Positions 35,419-37,861 of a stretch of DNA of 37,861 bases are shown piece after piece. Under the pieces are notes generated by a model. The model was not told the origin of the DNA, made no database searches, and was given only the letters and a program-made list of their open reading frames with translations. Position numbers and translations under genes: made by a program. Location: positions 1 to 37,861 of the forward strand of contig JBFFXF010000029.1 of NCBI GenBank assembly GCA_041569895.1, written 5' to 3'. Positions within the stretch are counted from its first letter, which is position 1. Every line of letters begins with the position of its first letter. Source of the DNA: JBFFXF01 sp041569895 (GTDB lineage Bacteria; Planctomycetota; UBA8108; JACQVS01).

Positions 35419-37101
35419 TCACCGCTTGAGCTTGCGGTATTTGATGCGGCGCGGGACCATCGCATCCTCGCCCAGTCGGCGTCTGCGGTCCTCCTCGTAC
35501 GCCGAGTAGTTGCCATCGAACCACACCGCGTGGCTGTCGCCCTCGAAGGCGAGGATGTGGGTCGCCAGGCGGTCGAGGAACCAGCGGTCGTGGCTGATGA
35601 TCACCGCGCAGCCCGCGAAGGCCTCGATGGCGTCCTCGAGCGCCCTCATGGTGTTGACGTCGAGGTCGTTGGTCGGCTCGTCGAGGAGGATGACGTTGGC
35701 GCCCTGCTTGACGATGCGGGCCAGGTGGACGCGGTTGCGCTCTCCGCCCGAGAGCCGGGCGACGGCCTTCTGCTGGTCCTGCCCCTTGAAGCCGAAGCGC
35801 GACAGGTACGCGCGCGAGTTGACGCGCAGCTTGCCGAGCGGAATCTCCTCCTCGCCACCCGAGACCACCTCCCACACGGTCTTGTCGGGATCGAGCACGT
35901 CGCGGCTCTGCTCGACGTAGGCGATGCTGACGGAGTCGCCGAGGCGGATCGACCCCGCGTCCGGCTTCTCCTCGCCGACGAGCATGTGGAACAGCGTCGT
36001 CTTCCCCGCGCCGTTCGGCCCGATAATGCCGACGATCGCGCCGCGTGGAATCGAGAACGAGACGTCCTCGAAGAGCACGTTCTCGCCGTATGACTTGGAG
36101 ATGCCCTCGGCCTCGATCACGAGGTTGCCGAGGCGCGGACCGGGCGGGATGTAGATCTCCACCTCCTCGATCCGCTTCGCCCCCTCCTGGTCGAGCAGCG
36201 ACTCGTAGGAATTGATGCGAGCCTTCGCCTTCGCCTGCCGGCCGCGCGGCGACTGATGGATCCACTCGAGCTCGCGCTCCAGTGTCTTCTGCCGCTGGCG
36301 GTCCTGCTTCCCCTCGATCTCGAGACGCCGCTGCTTCTGCTCGAGCCACGAGGAGTAGTTGCCCTTCCACGGGATCCCCTCGCCGCGGTCGAGCTCCAGG
36401 ATCCAGCCCGCGACGTTGTCGAGGAAGTAGCGGTCGTGCGTCACCGCGATCACCGTGCCCGGATACTCGTGCAGGTGGTGCTCGAGCCACGCGACCGACT
36501 CCGCGTCGAGGTGGTTGGTGGGCTCGTCGAGGAGCAGGATGTCGGGCTTTCGGATCAGCAGTCGACAGAGCGCGACGCGGCGACGCTCGCCGCCCGACAG
36601 GACGTTGACCGGCGTGTCGCCCGGCGGACACCGCAGCGCGTCCATCGCCATCTCGAGCTGCGACTCGAGCTCCCACGCGTTGGCGGCGTCGATCCTGTCC
36701 TGGACCTCGCCCTGGCGCTCGAGGAGCTTCTGCATCGCCTCGTCCGACATCGGCTCGGCGAACTTCTCGCTGATCTCCTCGAACTCGCGCAGCAGCGCCA
36801 CGGTCTCCGCCGCGCCCTCTTCGACCACCTCGCGCACCGTCTTCTGCACGTCGACGAGCGGCTCCTGCTCGAGGTACCCGACGGTGTAGCCGGGCGACGG
36901 CGCGATCTCGCCCTCGAACTCGGTGTCGACGCCGGCCATGATCCGCAGCAGGGTGCTCTTGCCGGCGCCGTTCAGCCCGAGGACGCCGATCTTGGCGCCA
37001 TAGAAGTACGACAGCGAGATGTTCCGGAGGACCTGCTTGCGGTCGTGGAACTTGCCCACGCCGATCATGGAATAGATGATCTTGTCCGGCGGCTCGGCCA
37101 T
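35419..37101 (-). CDS. ettA: Energy-dependent translational throttle ABC-F protein EttA
   Basis: A 560-residue soluble ABC-F ATPase that binds the ribosome E site and gates elongation by energy state. There are two ABC domains: Walker A GLNGAGKS and GPNGAGKT, signatures LSGGERRRVALCRLL and LSGGERNRVHLAR, and Walker B ILLLDEPTNHLD and VILLDEPTNDLD. Between them, around residues 240-310, lies the arm and P-site interaction motif with RQAKAKARINSYESLL. The length matches EttA (about 555). I chose ATG 37101, which gives the usual IIYSMIGVGKF start; longer frames run antisense to glnS. It is divergent from glnS. Confidence 0.95.
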   Translation of the reverse strand: MAEPPDKIIYSMIGVGKFHDRKQVLRNISLSYFYGAKIGVLGLNGAGKSTLLRIMAGVDTEFEGEIAPSPGYTVGYLEQEPLVDVQKTVREVVEEGAAETVALLREFEEISEKFAEPMSDEAMQKLLERQGEVQDRIDAANAWELESQLEMAMDALRCPPGDTPVNVLSGGERRRVALCRLLIRKPDILLLDEPTNHLDAESVAWLEHHLHEYPGTVIAVTHDRYFLDNVAGWILELDRGEGIPWKGNYSSWLEQKQRRLEIEGKQDRQRQKTLERELEWIHQSPRGRQAKAKARINSYESLLDQEGAKRIEEVEIYIPPGPRLGNLVIEAEGISKSYGENVLFEDVSFSIPRGAIVGIIGPNGAGKTTLFHMLVGEEKPDAGSIRLGDSVSIAYVEQSRDVLDPDKTVWEVVSGGEEEIPLGKLRVNSRAYLSRFGFKGQDQQKAVARLSGGERNRVHLARIVKQGANVILLDEPTNDLDVNTMRALEDAIEAFAGCAVIISHDRWFLDRLATHILAFEGDSHAVWFDGNYSAYEEDRRRRLGEDAMVPRRIKYRKLKR

Positions 37102-37220
37102 CGCGGGCGGTATCTTACTCACGCCGGCGGTCGATTTCCCGGATTTTCGACGCTCCCGGGAGGTCGCCCGGCCTTGCAGGGACTCCGGCCCCGCGCGGCT
37201 GCGAAAGGTCGCCCTCCGAG

Positions 37221-37248
37221 TTGGCTTTTCGGGAACGGACGGTATCAT
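37221..37248 (+). promoter_or_regulatory. glnS promoter, predicted leaderless start
   Basis: TTGGCT (37221-37226, four of six) and TATCAT (37243-37248, five of six) are 16 bp apart. Seven bases after the -10 is the A of the ATG at 37255, so the mRNA may begin with AUG. No ribosome site is seen upstream. Confidence 0.55.
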
Positions 37249-37254
37249 GTCCGC

Positions 37255-37861
37255 ATGGCCAGGGAAGAGAAGGCGCGACCGGACGGCGCGAGCGAGTCTC
37301 GCAACTTCATCGAGCGGATCATCGACGAGGACAACCGCACCGGAAAGCACAAGGGTCGCGTCCACACGCGATTCCCCCCGGAGCCGAACGGCTACCTCCA
37401 CGTCGGTCACGCCAAGTCGATCTGCCTCAACTTCGGCCTCGCCGAGAAGTACGGCGGCCTCTGCAACCTCCGTTTCGACGACAGCAACCCGACGACCGAG
37501 GACATCGAGTACGTCGAGTCGATGCAGGAGGACATCCGCTGGCTCGGATTCGACTGGGGGGACCGCCTTTACTTCGCGTCCGATTACTTCGAGACGCTCT
37601 ACGAGTACGCCGTCAAGCTGATCCGCAAGGGGAAAGCGTACGTCGACGACCAGAGCCTCGAGGAGATCCGCACGAATCGCGGCACGCTCACCGAGCCCGG
37701 CGTCGCGAGCCCGTTCCGCGATCGTTCCGTCGAGGAGAACCTCGACCTCTTCCAGCGCATGCGGGCCGGCGAGTTCGACGATGGCGCCTGCGTGCTGCGG
37801 GCGAAGATCGACATGGCGTCGCCCCACCTGATCATGCGCGACCCCGTGATGTACCGCATCC
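37255..37861 (+). CDS. glnS: Glutaminyl-tRNA synthetase, N-terminal part
   Basis: 202 codons are visible; the gene runs out of the window. The class I HIGH-type motif is in RFPPEPNGYLHVGHAKSICLN, followed by NLRFDDSNPTTEDIEYVES and SVEENLDLFQRMRAG, closely matching E. coli GlnRS and distinguishing it from GluRS. It charges tRNA-Gln directly, so the organism need not use the GatCAB route for Gln. It starts at ATG 37255 with a possible leaderless mRNA. It is divergent from ettA. Confidence 0.96.
   Translation, partial: MAREEKARPDGASESRNFIERIIDEDNRTGKHKGRVHTRFPPEPNGYLHVGHAKSICLNFGLAEKYGGLCNLRFDDSNPTTEDIEYVESMQEDIRWLGFDWGDRLYFASDYFETLYEYAVKLIRKGKAYVDDQSLEEIRTNRGTLTEPGVASPFRDRSVEENLDLFQRMRAGEFDDGACVLRAKIDMASPHLIMRDPVMYRI

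Noticed and set aside
37102..37827. Extension of EttA upstream to 802 residues
   Set aside because: It runs antisense to glnS, and the standard EttA N-terminus begins just after ATG 37101.

Overview
The window is a piece of a high-GC bacterial chromosome. The two secreted proteins with paired dockerin-type Ca loops and Cys-rich tails, the many simple-sequence tracts between genes and the short split methylmalonyl-CoA mutase point to a Planctomycetota-like organism, probably known only from metagenomes. This assignment is an inference from protein style; there is no rRNA in the window. About 33 protein genes, two tRNAs and an SRP RNA can be supported.

Layout. 1-3.2 kb: a repeat tract, a small thioesterase and a stand-alone EF-G (minus). 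3.4-5.1 kb: a small Cys-rich protein, a MerR-type regulator and biotin ligase. 5.1-11.2 kb: one tightly coupled operon for the complete propionyl-CoA to succinyl-CoA route: split methylmalonyl-CoA mutase (catalytic and B12 subunits), epimerase, carboxyltransferase, biotin carboxylase and a separate biotin carrier protein. BirA directly upstream would biotinylate that carrier. 11.7-19.7 kb (minus): the classical order ffs (SRP RNA), dnaX, ybaB, recR, then a Gld-like exporter set (membrane protein, ABC ATPase, ABC permease) joined to recR by overlapping genes. 19.9-23.4 kb: a tandem universal stress protein and two convergent secreted dockerin-type proteins. 23.9-29.4 kb: a membrane-anchored small protein, two tRNA-Ser genes, a minor-pilin cluster (PilW-, PilX- and PilV-like) with a HEAT protein, and two membrane proteins. 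29.5-37.9 kb: a HEAT-repeat protein, an S9/DPP-IV peptidase, a radical SAM protein, EttA and the start of glnS.

The most unusual content is a dispersed family of modular short-unit tracts (hexamers and heptamers) at 1-300, 11.25-11.65, 18.19-18.32, 20.87-21.09, 23.54-23.77 and 31.08-31.37 kb. They share exact words far beyond chance, including the 14-mer GTCATCGGAATCGG at five places and an inverted 26-bp word shared by the tracts at 155 and 31263. Most lie between genes in every transcriptional arrangement, but one sits inside dnaX. There it encodes a Ser/Glu-rich linker and carries an in-frame TAG that splits the gene into a gamma-like ATPase part and a still intact tau C-terminal part. Two sub-blocks are regular GGG-N3 arrays able to form G-quadruplexes. 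I regard this repeat family as the candidate undescribed system of the window.
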